The notes: generated by a model from the letters alone, not told the origin. A stretch of 19,492 nucleotides of DNA from JAPXSY01 sp034003585 (GCA_034003585.1 JAVEYH010000063.1:1-19492), one strand, 5' to 3'; shown: positions 6,907 to 14,569, counted from the stretch's first letter. Made by a program: numbers and translations.

Positions 6907-7317
6907 TCACCCCCTGCGGTATTCGGCGCACGACTCCGGGGTCTCGTAGACTTTGACGGAGACCACTTTGACGCGCGCCTCCAGTTCGCGGAAGAAATGG
7001 CGGGCGAGGTTCTCGGCGGTCGAGCGGAACGGCAGGCCCACGCTCCGCATGCCGTGCCGGGTGATCACCGCGGCGATCTCGCACTCGCTCGCGCTGGCCT
7101 CATCGAAAAGGAAGGCGTGGTCGAAGCGTTCCAGAATGACCGCGCGCATCACCTGTTTGAGGTCCTTGAAATCGATCACCATGTCTTCGCTGTCCGCGCT
7201 TTCCGCGACTTCGACGATCACGCGGTAGGTGTGGCCGTGCAGATTCCTGCACTGCCCCGCGTGATGGGTCAGCACATGCGCCGCATCAAAGCGGCACTCT
7301 TTGGACACCGTCAGCAT
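6907..7317 (-). CDS. queD: 6-carboxy-5,6,7,8-tetrahydropterin synthase
   Basis: QueD turns dihydroneopterin triphosphate into 6-carboxytetrahydropterin, the first committed step to preQ0. The 136-residue protein carries the zinc histidines H14 (FDAAH), H27 and H29 (NLHGHTY) and the catalytic cysteine C23 in CRNLHGH. It also has FDHAFLF (catalytic Asp/His region) and a C-terminal glutamate in VYETPESCAEY. These separate it from plain pterin synthase PTPS-II. The ATG at 7317 overlaps the end of queC by 7 bases (ATGCTGA). Confidence 0.95.
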   Translation of the reverse strand: MLTVSKECRFDAAHVLTHHAGQCRNLHGHTYRVIVEVAESADSEDMVIDFKDLKQVMRAVILERFDHAFLFDEASASECEIAAVITRHGMRSVGLPFRSTAENLARHFFRELEARVKVVSVKVYETPESCAEYRRG

Positions 7318-8009
7318 CCCGCATCCCGTCCTTTCCGTTCGGCCGCCCCGGACCGGCTTCGGAGATAGTCCTCATACCCGCGCTGCCGCAGGAGACAGCT
7401 CGGGCACGCGCCGCATCCGCGCCCCACCACCCCGTTGTAACAGGTCAGCGTCTTTTCCGCCACAAACTCCAGAATCCCCAACCCGTCGGCCAGCGCCCAC
7501 GTCTCGGCTTTCGTCCGGTACATCAGCGGCGTGATCACCCGGAACGGATACGCCATCGCCAGATTCAACGTCACGTTGCACGATTTCACGAACACGTCCC
7601 GGCAGTCGGGATACCCGCTGCAGTCCGTCTCGCACACGCCGGTGATGAGGTCCCGGATGTTGCGGCTCTTGGCGTAGATCGCCGCGACCAGCAGGAAGAG
7701 CATGTTGCGGCCGTCGACCACCGTGTTCGGGCATGCGCCGCCCTCCCCTCCCGTGATCGCCATGCCGGGATCCAGCAGCGCGCTGGTGGTGACCTGCGGG
7801 TACCAGTCCAAGGAAACGACCGCATGGTCGGAAACCCCGAAGGCCCGCGCGATTTCCGTGGCGACCTCCACCTCGCGGCTGTGCTTCTGCCCGTACCGGA
7901 AGGTGATACAGGAGACGTTCCCCTCGCCGTAATCGCGGATCGCCTGCGCCAGGCAGGTCGTGCTGTCCTGCCCGCCCGAAAAGATGACCAGCGCTTTCTC
8001 CGTTTCCAT
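7311..8009 (-). CDS. queC: 7-cyano-7-deazaguanine (preQ0) synthase
   Basis: QueC uses ATP and ammonia to convert CDG to preQ0. I choose ATG 8009 (protein begins METEKAL), preceded by GAGGAG four bases upstream, over the in-frame ATG at 8021 that lacks a good site. The 232-residue protein has the PP-loop ATP pyrophosphatase motif SGGQDS (11-16). The zinc site C190-C199-C202-C205 (CYNGVVGRGCGACPSC) is complete. The conserved VDGRNM and CETDCSGYPDCR segments are present. It follows the SGNH gene by 43 bases and overlaps queD. Confidence 0.95.
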   Translation of the reverse strand: METEKALVIFSGGQDSTTCLAQAIRDYGEGNVSCITFRYGQKHSREVEVATEIARAFGVSDHAVVSLDWYPQVTTSALLDPGMAITGGEGGACPNTVVDGRNMLFLLVAAIYAKSRNIRDLITGVCETDCSGYPDCRDVFVKSCNVTLNLAMAYPFRVITPLMYRTKAETWALADGLGILEFVAEKTLTCYNGVVGRGCGACPSCLLRQRGYEDYLRSRSGAAERKGRDAGC

Positions 8010-8052
8010 CGTACTCCTCATGCAAACCGCCCCGCCGCCGTGCCGTATCGGA

Positions 8053-9294
8053 TCACGGGTGTCCCGCCCGCGTTCCGGCCACCTGCGCCTTGATCCAGCA
8101 GAACAGGGCGTCCCCGATCTGCAGATATCCCTCCCGCGACGGGTGGACCCCGTTGTTCAGCCGGCTCCCCTCTTCCCGGGTTCGGGCGTTCCACGGGCCT
8201 TGCAGCACAGGATAGTTGCGCGCGCAGTCGAGATTGAGATGGACGGGGACGAGAAAGAGGTTCTCCCCTTCGCGGCCGCCGTACCGCTCCATCATCCGTT
8301 CCACCGCCCGGTGCTGGTTGCGCTTGAACTGCCAACGGGTCAGGCCGCAGCGGTAGTTGGCGCCGAACGCATCCTGCGTGCCCGCGGGAGGCGTCACCAG
8401 CAGCACGCCGATGCGGGTCTCCGGGCTGACCCGGCGCACCATCCCGATCAACGCGTCGTAGTGCCGGAACATGGCGTCGAGGGTCGCGTCGATGCTGCCG
8501 TCATCCGCGCCGAAGAGATCGTTGCACCCCAGCAGGAAGGTGACGAAATCCGGCGCCTTGCCCCCGTTGAACTCCCGGCAGTAGCGGGAGAAATCCAAGG
8601 CGGGCACCCCCTGCGCATCCGCGTACAGGAACGGGCTGCCGCTCGCGTTCCATGCGCGCCAGTCCAGTTGCCCCTTCCCCCTCCCCTCTTTTTTGTGGAA
8701 GGTCGCGAACCGCTGCGCGGTCCACCCGCCATAGCCTTCGATGCGGACCGCGGGCGCGTTGGTATGCGGGGTGTGGCCGACCAGCGTGATGTGCGGGTTG
8801 CCCTCAGCTTTGCACAGCTCCAGCAGATGCGCGGGATAGACCGTGGCATGCGTCAGGCTGTCGCCGACCGTCAGCACCGTGACCGCCGCGCCCGCGCCGG
8901 CCGCGCGGGGCGCGACCCGCAGCCGCGATTCCGCGCGCGCGATGATTGCGTTCGCCGCATCCCGGACCTCGATGACGAACGGATACTCGCCCGCGTCCCC
9001 CTCCTCCGGGACGAACGTCCAGCGCTCGACCTGCTGTCGCCCCTTCGCACAGGTCACATCGAACACGAGGCTCCCCGGATCGGGCACCAGGCAGACGTTG
9101 TCGAAATACACGTTCATCTCGATGCCGGGAACCGCGTACAGGCGCGGCGGCAGCGCGAGGCGGACCTCCCCCGCGAACGGCGCGGCCGCCGGCGCCGCGG
9201 CCCGCGCGCCGATTCCGGCCCACCACAGGGCCGCCAGAAGAAAAACGCGCGCGCCGCGGATGGCCGCGTCCGTGAATCCGATTTGACGAGTCAT
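8053..9294 (-). CDS. Exported SGNH/GDSL-type hydrolase with an N-terminal beta domain
   Basis: I place the start at ATG 9294: AGGGGGA precedes it and the product then begins with a Sec signal peptide (hydrophobic core about 15-32, cleavage likely in an AAAPAAAP stretch). No lipobox is seen, so it is periplasmic or secreted. Residues about 45-130 look like a beta-sandwich lead-in. The SGNH domain follows: block I GDSLTH (nucleophile S146), block II YGGWT (G near 189), block III GCND (N258), and the final block LNNGVHPS with H384. The usual catalytic Asp three residues before that His is Asn381. Such enzymes are commonly esterases or carbohydrate deacetylases. The gene sits between queF and queC, 62 and 43 bases from them, although no extracytoplasmic step of queuosine synthesis is known. 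Confidence 0.85.
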   Translation of the reverse strand: MTRQIGFTDAAIRGARVFLLAALWWAGIGARAAAPAAAPFAGEVRLALPPRLYAVPGIEMNVYFDNVCLVPDPGSLVFDVTCAKGRQQVERWTFVPEEGDAGEYPFVIEVRDAANAIIARAESRLRVAPRAAGAGAAVTVLTVGDSLTHATVYPAHLLELCKAEGNPHITLVGHTPHTNAPAVRIEGYGGWTAQRFATFHKKEGRGKGQLDWRAWNASGSPFLYADAQGVPALDFSRYCREFNGGKAPDFVTFLLGCNDLFGADDGSIDATLDAMFRHYDALIGMVRRVSPETRIGVLLVTPPAGTQDAFGANYRCGLTRWQFKRNQHRAVERMMERYGGREGENLFLVPVHLNLDCARNYPVLQGPWNARTREEGSRLNNGVHPSREGYLQIGDALFCWIKAQVAGTRAGHP

Positions 9295-9318
9295 AAAATC
9301 CCCCTTTTTCGGGAACAG

Positions 9319-9333
9319 CCCGGATCTTCCGGG
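9319..9333. repeat. Short perfect hairpin between queF and the SGNH gene
   Basis: CCCGGA (9319-9324), loop TCT, TCCGGG (9328-9333) lies in the 62-base gap. It has no T-run on either side, so it is not a classic terminator; it might be an mRNA processing or stability element. Nothing else is visible in this gap. Confidence 0.3.
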
Positions 9334-9356
9334 GTTGCGCGCGCGCCGTCCGGACC

Positions 9357-9833
9357 TCACCGCGCCGCGGGATGGGACGCGAAGCGGGTTTCCGCCAGCG
9401 CGGCGAACGCGGAACCGGACCGGCCGTAATTGACGTACGGCTCGATCGCGATCCCGCCGCGCGGCATGAATTGCCCCCACACCTCGATGTACTTGGGGTC
9501 CATCAGGGCCTTGAGGTCGTTCAGGATGACATTGACGCAATCCTCATGGAAATCCCCGTGGTTCCGGAAACTGAAAAGGTAGAGCTTGAGAGACTTGCTC
9601 TCCACCATCCGCCGGTCCGGCACATACCGGATGGTGATCGTGCCGAAATCCGGCTGGCCCGTCACCGGACAGAGCGAGGTAAACTCGGGACAGGTGAAGG
9701 TCACCCAGTAATCCCGGTCCCGGTGCCGGTTGGCGAAAGCCTCTAATACCGAGGGGTCATACCGGTCGGCGTACACCGTGCTTTGGCTGCCCAACCGGGT
9801 CACTCCCTGAACCGTCTTTTTCGTGCGGCGCAT
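9357..9833 (-). CDS. queF: NADPH-dependent 7-cyano-7-deazaguanine (preQ0) reductase
   Basis: QueF reduces the nitrile of preQ0 to the aminomethyl group of preQ1. I choose ATG 9833 because it has AGAGGAG at good spacing and starts just after the upstream gene's stop (9847). Longer in-frame starts lie inside that gene. The 158-residue product matches the short, unimodular YkvM-type QueF. It has catalytic Cys55 in SLCPVTGQPDF, D62, the NADPH motif ESKSLKLY at 78-85, and HED with H96. Its presence implies that the pathway goes on to queuosine in tRNA rather than stopping at preQ0/archaeosine-type products; tgt and queA must be elsewhere. Confidence 0.95.
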   Translation of the reverse strand: MRRTKKTVQGVTRLGSQSTVYADRYDPSVLEAFANRHRDRDYWVTFTCPEFTSLCPVTGQPDFGTITIRYVPDRRMVESKSLKLYLFSFRNHGDFHEDCVNVILNDLKALMDPKYIEVWGQFMPRGGIAIEPYVNYGRSGSAFAALAETRFASHPAAR

Positions 9834-9846
9834 GCTCAACTCCTCT

Positions 9847-12189
9847 TCAGCGGGTCTCATTATCCCGTTTCGCATCCTCGATTTCAATGGCTTTTTCCGG
9901 GCAGATCTGACGGCACATGTCACACTTCGTGCACAGCTCCCGCAAAATCACCGCACGCTCCAGCGGGGTGAAGGCGATCGCCCCGGCCGCACAGTTCTGC
10001 GCGCAGAGCGTGCAGCCGATGCACCGGTCGGACACCGTATAGGCGATCAGCGCGCGGCAGGTGCGCGCCGGACAGACGCCGCGCACATGCGCCTCCGCTT
10101 CCGCGCGGAAATGCCGCAGCGTCGACAGCACGGGATTCGGCGCGGTGCGGCCCAACCCGCACAGGCTCCCCGCCCGCACGCTTTCGGCCAGGCGCTCCAA
10201 GGTCGCCAGATCCTCCGGCCGCCCCTGTCCGCCGCAGAGCCGTTCCAGAATCTCCAGCATCCGCCGCGTGCCGATGCGGCATCCGGTGCAGGTGCCGCAC
10301 GACTCCCGCTGGGTGAAAGAGAGAAAATAGCGCGCGATGTCCACCATGCAGTCGGTCTCGTCGAGTACCACCATCCCGCCCGACCCCATCATGCCGCCGG
10401 CCTGCGTCAGGGCCTCGTAGTCCACCGGCGTATCCGCCAGCTCCGCGGGGATGCACCCCCCTGAGGGCCCGCCGACCTGGACCGCCTTGAACCGGTGCCC
10501 CTCGCCGACCCCGCCGCCGATCTGCTCCACCACCTGCCGCAGCGGCAGGCCCATCGGCACCTCGACCAACCCGCCGCGCGCGATCTTGCCCGCCAACGCG
10601 AACGCTTTGGTCCCGGGGCTCCCCTCCGTGCCCACGGCGCGGAACGCCGCGGCGCCGTGACGCACGATCCACGGCACCAGCGCCAGGGTCTCGACATTGT
10701 TGACGAGGGTGGGCCTGCCGAACAGCCCGCTCTCGGACGGGTACGGCGGCCTCACATGCGGCACGCCGCGGCGGCCCTCGACGCTGGCCAACAGGGCGGT
10801 TTCCTCCCCGCACACGAACGCGCCCGCGCCTTCGACCACCCGCAACCGGAGCGGCACCTCCGCCCCCAGGATCCCTTCGCGCTCCAGCAGCGCCACCGCC
10901 TCGCGCACGCGCCGCACGGCCAGCGGATACTCGTGCCGGATGTAGAAAACCCCCTCGGAGGCGCCCACCGCGCGGGCCGCAATCATCATGCCCTCGATCA
11001 CGCGGAACGGATAAGACTCCAGCAGCATGCGGTCCATGAACGCGCCCGGGTCCCCCTCATCCCCGTTGCAGACCACCACCGCGCCGGAACCCTGCGCGGC
11101 GGCCGCCACCGCGCGCCATTTCCGTCCCGTCCCGAACCCGCCGCCGCCGCGCCCGCGCAAGCCGGAGACTTCCAGTTGCGCCACCACCTCCTGCGGCGTC
11201 ATCCGCCGCGCGCAACTGCGGTAGGCCTCGAACCCGCCGTGGCGGCAATACTCGTCCCAGTCCAGCGGCGACCACTCGCCCGCGCCCTCGGTGGCGATGC
11301 GGTGCTGGCACAGCCAGTACCCGGCATCGGCCTGATCCCGGACGCTCAGCGGGAACCGGACGGGCGGATCATCCCCCTCGCCCGCAAAGAGCTGTTCGGT
11401 CCACGCCCGGAGCGCGGCCTGCAGCCGCGCCGCGGTCCGGGCGGGCCGGATGTGGTCCAGCAGAATGCGTTCGATATCCCGGACGCGGACACGCCCGTAA
11501 CGGAAACGGCGGCCGTCCTCCAGCAGGATCTCCATCAGCGGCGCGTGAAAGGATCCGCCCGTGCAGCCAACCTCGCGTACCCCGACCGGCAATCGCCAGG
11601 CCCGCACCACGCGGCGGATCTCGCGCAGCACATCCGCCGCGCCGGCCGCGGCGCAACTGGAACAGGCGCACAGCCTGACCCGCGCGCCCGCCTGGGGATG
11701 CGGCACGTCGGCCGCGTCACCGGCCTGCGCCTCCCCGGCCCGCACGTCGCGCAGCACGGCTTTCACGCGCGCGGGCGTCACCTGCCCGTAAATGACGCCA
11801 TCCACCTGCACGGCCACGGCCAGCATGCAGCATCCCAGACAGGCCACCCTCTCGACCGTGAACTCCCGCGCCACATCGGTATCGGCCCCCTCGGGAATGC
11901 GCAACTCGCGCCGGAAGGCCTCCACCGTACGCTCCGCGCCCTTCACATGACAGGCCGTGCCGACGCACACCCGGATCCGGTGCCGTCCCACGGGCCGCAG
12001 GCGGAACTGGTCATAAAAGGTGACCACTCCGGTCAGTTCCGCCTCGCTCACCCCCATCGTTGCCGCCAGGCGGACGAGCTCTTCCGGCGGCACATACCCG
12101 TGGACATCCTGCACCGCCTGCAGCGCGGCGATCAGATCGCCGGGCTCCCGGCCTGCCGGCACCCGCATCCGCTCCCGACCCTCGCCCAT
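9847..12189 (-). CDS. NuoE-NuoF-ferredoxin fusion: HydB/HndC/HoxF-like NAD(P)H-oxidising flavoprotein
   Basis: This 780-residue redox protein fuses four modules. Residues 1-150 are NuoE-like with a thioredoxin-fold [2Fe-2S] site (C75, C80, C117, C121). Residues about 165-250 are the second thioredoxin-like domain seen at the N-terminus of HydB/HndC; it has the CACSSC pair (C174, C179) and C209 but Ser213 instead of the fourth Cys. Residues about 325-690 are NuoF: FMN loop GRGGGGFGTGRKW (346-358), CNGDEGDPGAF, and the [4Fe-4S] ligands C631, C634, C637, C677. Residues 715-770 are a two-cluster ferredoxin (CIGCTLCAQNC and CTKCDMCRQIC). Such subunits exchange electrons between NAD(P)H and iron-sulfur partners in bifurcating hydrogenases, formate dehydrogenases or related complexes. 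No partner subunit is nearby. Start: ATG 12189 clears truA; ATG 12168 behind GGGAG is an alternative. Confidence 0.9.
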   Translation of the reverse strand: MGEGRERMRVPAGREPGDLIAALQAVQDVHGYVPPEELVRLAATMGVSEAELTGVVTFYDQFRLRPVGRHRIRVCVGTACHVKGAERTVEAFRRELRIPEGADTDVAREFTVERVACLGCCMLAVAVQVDGVIYGQVTPARVKAVLRDVRAGEAQAGDAADVPHPQAGARVRLCACSSCAAAGAADVLREIRRVVRAWRLPVGVREVGCTGGSFHAPLMEILLEDGRRFRYGRVRVRDIERILLDHIRPARTAARLQAALRAWTEQLFAGEGDDPPVRFPLSVRDQADAGYWLCQHRIATEGAGEWSPLDWDEYCRHGGFEAYRSCARRMTPQEVVAQLEVSGLRGRGGGGFGTGRKWRAVAAAAQGSGAVVVCNGDEGDPGAFMDRMLLESYPFRVIEGMMIAARAVGASEGVFYIRHEYPLAVRRVREAVALLEREGILGAEVPLRLRVVEGAGAFVCGEETALLASVEGRRGVPHVRPPYPSESGLFGRPTLVNNVETLALVPWIVRHGAAAFRAVGTEGSPGTKAFALAGKIARGGLVEVPMGLPLRQVVEQIGGGVGEGHRFKAVQVGGPSGGCIPAELADTPVDYEALTQAGGMMGSGGMVVLDETDCMVDIARYFLSFTQRESCGTCTGCRIGTRRMLEILERLCGGQGRPEDLATLERLAESVRAGSLCGLGRTAPNPVLSTLRHFRAEAEAHVRGVCPARTCRALIAYTVSDRCIGCTLCAQNCAAGAIAFTPLERAVILRELCTKCDMCRQICPEKAIEIEDAKRDNETR

Positions 12190-12244
12190 ACCTGCCCCGC
12201 CCTTTCCCGCGCCAAGCCGCGGCGCCGGCCTCCTGTCCGGCCCC

Positions 12245-13051
12245 TCACGCGTACCACACGCGCCAGAGAAACAACCCGCGCGCAGGCGCGGACGGCACCC
12301 GCGCCTTGCGCGGCTCACAGGACGCCAGCAGGTCGCGCACCGCCTCAGGCGGCTCCGCCCCCTCGCCCACCCGCAGCAGAAATCCCACCATGCTCCGGAC
12401 CTGCTTGTAGAGAAAGCCCTCCCCGCGCACGCGGAAGACGATCTCCCGGCCCCGTTTGCCGACCGTCACGCCGAACACGCGGCGCACCGTGCTCGGCACC
12501 TCGCGCTGCGGATTGGCGGTGAACGAGGCGAAATCGTGCTGTCCCGCGAAGAAGGCCGCGGCCCGGCGCATCGCCGCCACATCCAACGGGCGGCAGACGT
12601 GCGCCGCATAGAGCCGGCGGTCCGGCAGCACCTGCGCGCCGTTCCACACGAAGTAGCGGTACTCCTTGCCCGCCGCCGAACGCCGCGCGTGAAAATCCGG
12701 CCGCGCCCGCGCGACGCTGCGGATCCGGATATCCGGCGGCAGGCGCGCGTTCAGCGCGCGGCCCACTGCCGCGGGCGTCATGCGGCACACGAGATCGACG
12801 TGCGCCACCTGACCCCGCGCGTGAACCCCCTGATCCGTGCGGCCGCTGCCGTGCACCTTCACGACGTGCCCGACAATCCCCGCGAGCGCCTCTTCGATCA
12901 TCTGCTGCACGCTGGGGTGGCGCGGCTGCACCTGCCAGCCCGCGTACGCGGTGCCGTCATACGCGACGGTCAACCGGAACCGGCGCGCGGCCGGTCCGGG
13001 AGCCGCCGCCGTTGCGCCGCCGCCGGGCTTGCGCTGCTTGTTCGCCGCCAT
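12245..13051 (-). CDS. truA: tRNA pseudouridine(38-40) synthase
   Basis: TruA makes pseudouridine at positions 38, 39 and 40 in the anticodon arm of many tRNAs. The 268-residue product has the catalytic GSGRTDQGVHA motif with Asp73, plus AYDGTAYAGWQVQP, LPPDIRI, FHARRSAAGKEYRY and a C-terminal GEGFLYKQVRSMVG, all typical. An extra A/G/P-rich tail of about 22 residues precedes the first strand. I choose ATG 13051; a GTG three codons upstream has a poorer site. It lies 27 bases after manC and 55 bases before the fusion gene, so it is in the same unit. Its neighbourhood with queCDEF makes two independent anticodon-loop tRNA modification functions in one run. Confidence 0.95.
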   Translation of the reverse strand: MAANKQRKPGGGATAAAPGPAARRFRLTVAYDGTAYAGWQVQPRHPSVQQMIEEALAGIVGHVVKVHGSGRTDQGVHARGQVAHVDLVCRMTPAAVGRALNARLPPDIRIRSVARARPDFHARRSAAGKEYRYFVWNGAQVLPDRRLYAAHVCRPLDVAAMRRAAAFFAGQHDFASFTANPQREVPSTVRRVFGVTVGKRGREIVFRVRGEGFLYKQVRSMVGFLLRVGEGAEPPEAVRDLLASCEPRKARVPSAPARGLFLWRVWYA

Positions 13052-13078
13052 CGCTGTCACACTCTCTGCCGTGGGGGG

Positions 13079-14161
13079 CTACACATACTTCTCGCCGTCC
13101 GGCCGCTGGGCGATCCGGCGCAGCAGCTTCTTCACATCCTCCGCCCGGTCCTTGGGGCAGATCAGGGTGGCGTTGTCCGACTGCACCACGACCAGGTTGC
13201 TGACCCCGATCAGCGCGGTGAGCCGGTTCTCCGAGACCACGATGTTGTTCAGCGACTCCATGGGCTCGCACGCGCCGATCACCACGTTCCCGGCCAGGTC
13301 CGCGGAGAAGTGCCCCGCGACCGCGGGCCAGGAGCCCACGTCATCCCAGCCGAATCCCCCGCGGGCCACCAGGATGTTGGGCGCGTGTTCCATCACCGCG
13401 TAATCGATCGAGATGGCGCGCAGCGAGGGGTAGACCCGCCGCAGCAGATTCGCGAGCTCCGGACCGGGGGCGGCTGCGGCCGCCGCATCGCAGAGCTCCG
13501 CCAGATCGGGGGCGAACCGCTCCAGCGCCTCGCGCATGACGCCGCTCTTCCAGATGAACATGCCCGCGTTCCAGAAATAGGTCCCGCTTTCGACGTACCG
13601 CGCGGCGTGGTACGCGTCGGGCTTCTCCACAAACCGCTTGGCCCGGCTAAAGAGCGTCACCGTCCGGGTCTCGACCGCCTCGCCCGCCTCGATGTAGCCG
13701 AACCCCGTGGCGGGCGTGTCGGGCTTGATGCCGATCGTGACGATCGCCTCCTCGCGTCCCGCCACGCGGATCGCGTCCGCCAGCGTCACGCGGAAGGTCT
13801 CCACATCACTCATCAACTGGTCCGCGGTCAGGATGCAGACCACTCCCTCGGGATCGCGCTGCCGCACCAGGCCGCAGGCCACCGCGATGGCCGGCGCGGT
13901 GTCGCGTTTGCACGGCTCGCCGATGATGTTGGCGCGCGGCACATGCCAGGCGGCCTCCACGGTCTGTTCGACGAGATGTTCGGCCGTGATGATGAGGATC
14001 CGGTCCGCAGGGATCAGCCCGCGCAGCCGTTCGACCGCCAGCGCCAACAGCGGTCGCCCGCCGAAAAGCGAAATGAACTGTTTGGGCCGGGCCTTGGTGC
14101 TCAGCGGCCAGAAACGCTCGCCGCTCCCCCCGGCCAGAATCACCGCATACGCGTGTCGCAT
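13079..14161 (-). CDS. manC: Mannose-1-phosphate guanylyltransferase
   Basis: ManC makes GDP-mannose from mannose-1-phosphate and GTP for glycan and polysaccharide synthesis. The 360-residue protein has the nucleotidyltransferase signature LAGGSGERFWPLS and RPKQF (K27), EPCKRDTAPAI, GFGYIE, FVEKPD, YFWNAGMFIW and DYAVMEHA, in the expected order. It ends after the guanylyltransferase domain plus a short beta-helix segment, without the fused phosphomannose isomerase domain of longer bifunctional homologues. The segment usually written as ADH reads TADQLMSD, a His-to-Gln change next to the metal-binding Asp. It is the first gene of the eight-gene minus-strand run, with AAAGGA upstream of ATG 14161. 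Confidence 0.94.
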   Translation of the reverse strand: MRHAYAVILAGGSGERFWPLSTKARPKQFISLFGGRPLLALAVERLRGLIPADRILIITAEHLVEQTVEAAWHVPRANIIGEPCKRDTAPAIAVACGLVRQRDPEGVVCILTADQLMSDVETFRVTLADAIRVAGREEAIVTIGIKPDTPATGFGYIEAGEAVETRTVTLFSRAKRFVEKPDAYHAARYVESGTYFWNAGMFIWKSGVMREALERFAPDLAELCDAAAAAAPGPELANLLRRVYPSLRAISIDYAVMEHAPNILVARGGFGWDDVGSWPAVAGHFSADLAGNVVIGACEPMESLNNIVVSENRLTALIGVSNLVVVQSDNATLICPKDRAEDVKKLLRRIAQRPDGEKYV

Positions 14162-14203
14162 CCTGAAATCCTTTCCCGCTCGGTTTTTCCGCTCAACTCC
14201 CTT

Positions 14204-14232
14204 AGCATACTGAAACCGCCGCGGAGCGGAAA
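14204..14232 (-). promoter_or_regulatory. Candidate promoter for the manC-truA-redox-que run
   Basis: On the minus strand a TATGCT -10 box (14209-14204) has TTTCCG (14232-14227) 17 bases upstream. The -10 is fair and the -35 weak. It lies about 43 bases from the manC start and is the only candidate I can defend for the whole 8-kb run. Confidence 0.35.
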
Positions 14233-14338
14233 GCGCTCTTTTATTGTCCCGTCCTGATTTCCGGGTGTCCGTGATCAGCGCGGCGTAGAGATTGATCGGT
14301 TTACGTTATTTTGTAGCCTGAGGTTCGACTGTCGGTGG

Positions 14339-14382
14339 GGACGGTTCCCCGAACCGTCCGCGGACGCCTCGGGGAGGCGTCC
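14339..14382. repeat. Tandem pair of perfect 9-bp palindromes (REP/BIME-like element)
   Basis: Hairpin A is GGACGGTTC (14339-14347), loop CCC, GAACCGTCC (14351-14359). Hairpin B is GGACGCCTC (14362-14370), loop GGG, GAGGCGTCC (14374-14382). Two bases separate them. Both stems are perfect, and B differs from A at two stem positions with matching changes on the other arm, so pairing is conserved. The loops CCC and GGG are complementary. No T-run follows on either strand, so these are not simple terminators. The shape fits repetitive extragenic palindromes; copy number in the genome is unknown. Confidence 0.7.
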
Positions 14383-14517
14383 CTACCCGGAACGGCACGC
14401 CTTTTGCGGAAACGCTCTCTCCTCAAAGGAAACGTGTCACTCTTTAGGACGGGGATATCCTATTTCGATGCTCGACACTCGACGCTCGGGATTTCAGAAA
14501 CCCCTAACTCCTCCTTC

Positions 14518-14554
14518 GGGTGCGGTTCCGTTTCCCCGAAACTGAACCGCACCC
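14518..14554. repeat. Strong 37-base hairpin upstream of the rpsT promoter
   Basis: An 11-bp perfect outer stem (GGGTGCGGTTC at 14518-14528 with 14544-14554) is followed by one C/T mismatch and a 5-bp inner stem GTTTC/GAAAC around a CCC loop. The central TTCCCCGAA is identical to the centre of hairpin A at 14339, so the two may belong to one repeat family. It ends 15 bases before the rpsT -35 box. No T-run follows. Confidence 0.65.
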
Positions 14555-14569
14555 CAAATGTATTCCCGC

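Noticed and set aside
7960..9429. A 489-codon plus-strand open frame opposite the SGNH gene
   Set aside because: Antisense shadow; the minus strand encodes a signal peptide and ordered SGNH blocks.
9834..9846. preQ1 riboswitch ahead of queF
   Set aside because: Only 13 bases separate queF from the upstream gene, and no preQ1 aptamer-like pattern is seen in the gaps before the SGNH gene or queC.
10495..14257. Two long plus-strand open frames (675 and 745 codons) opposite the redox fusion, truA and manC
   Set aside because: They are shadows of minus-strand genes with full catalytic motifs. Their products are Arg/His/Pro-rich, have no ribosome sites and overlap each other.
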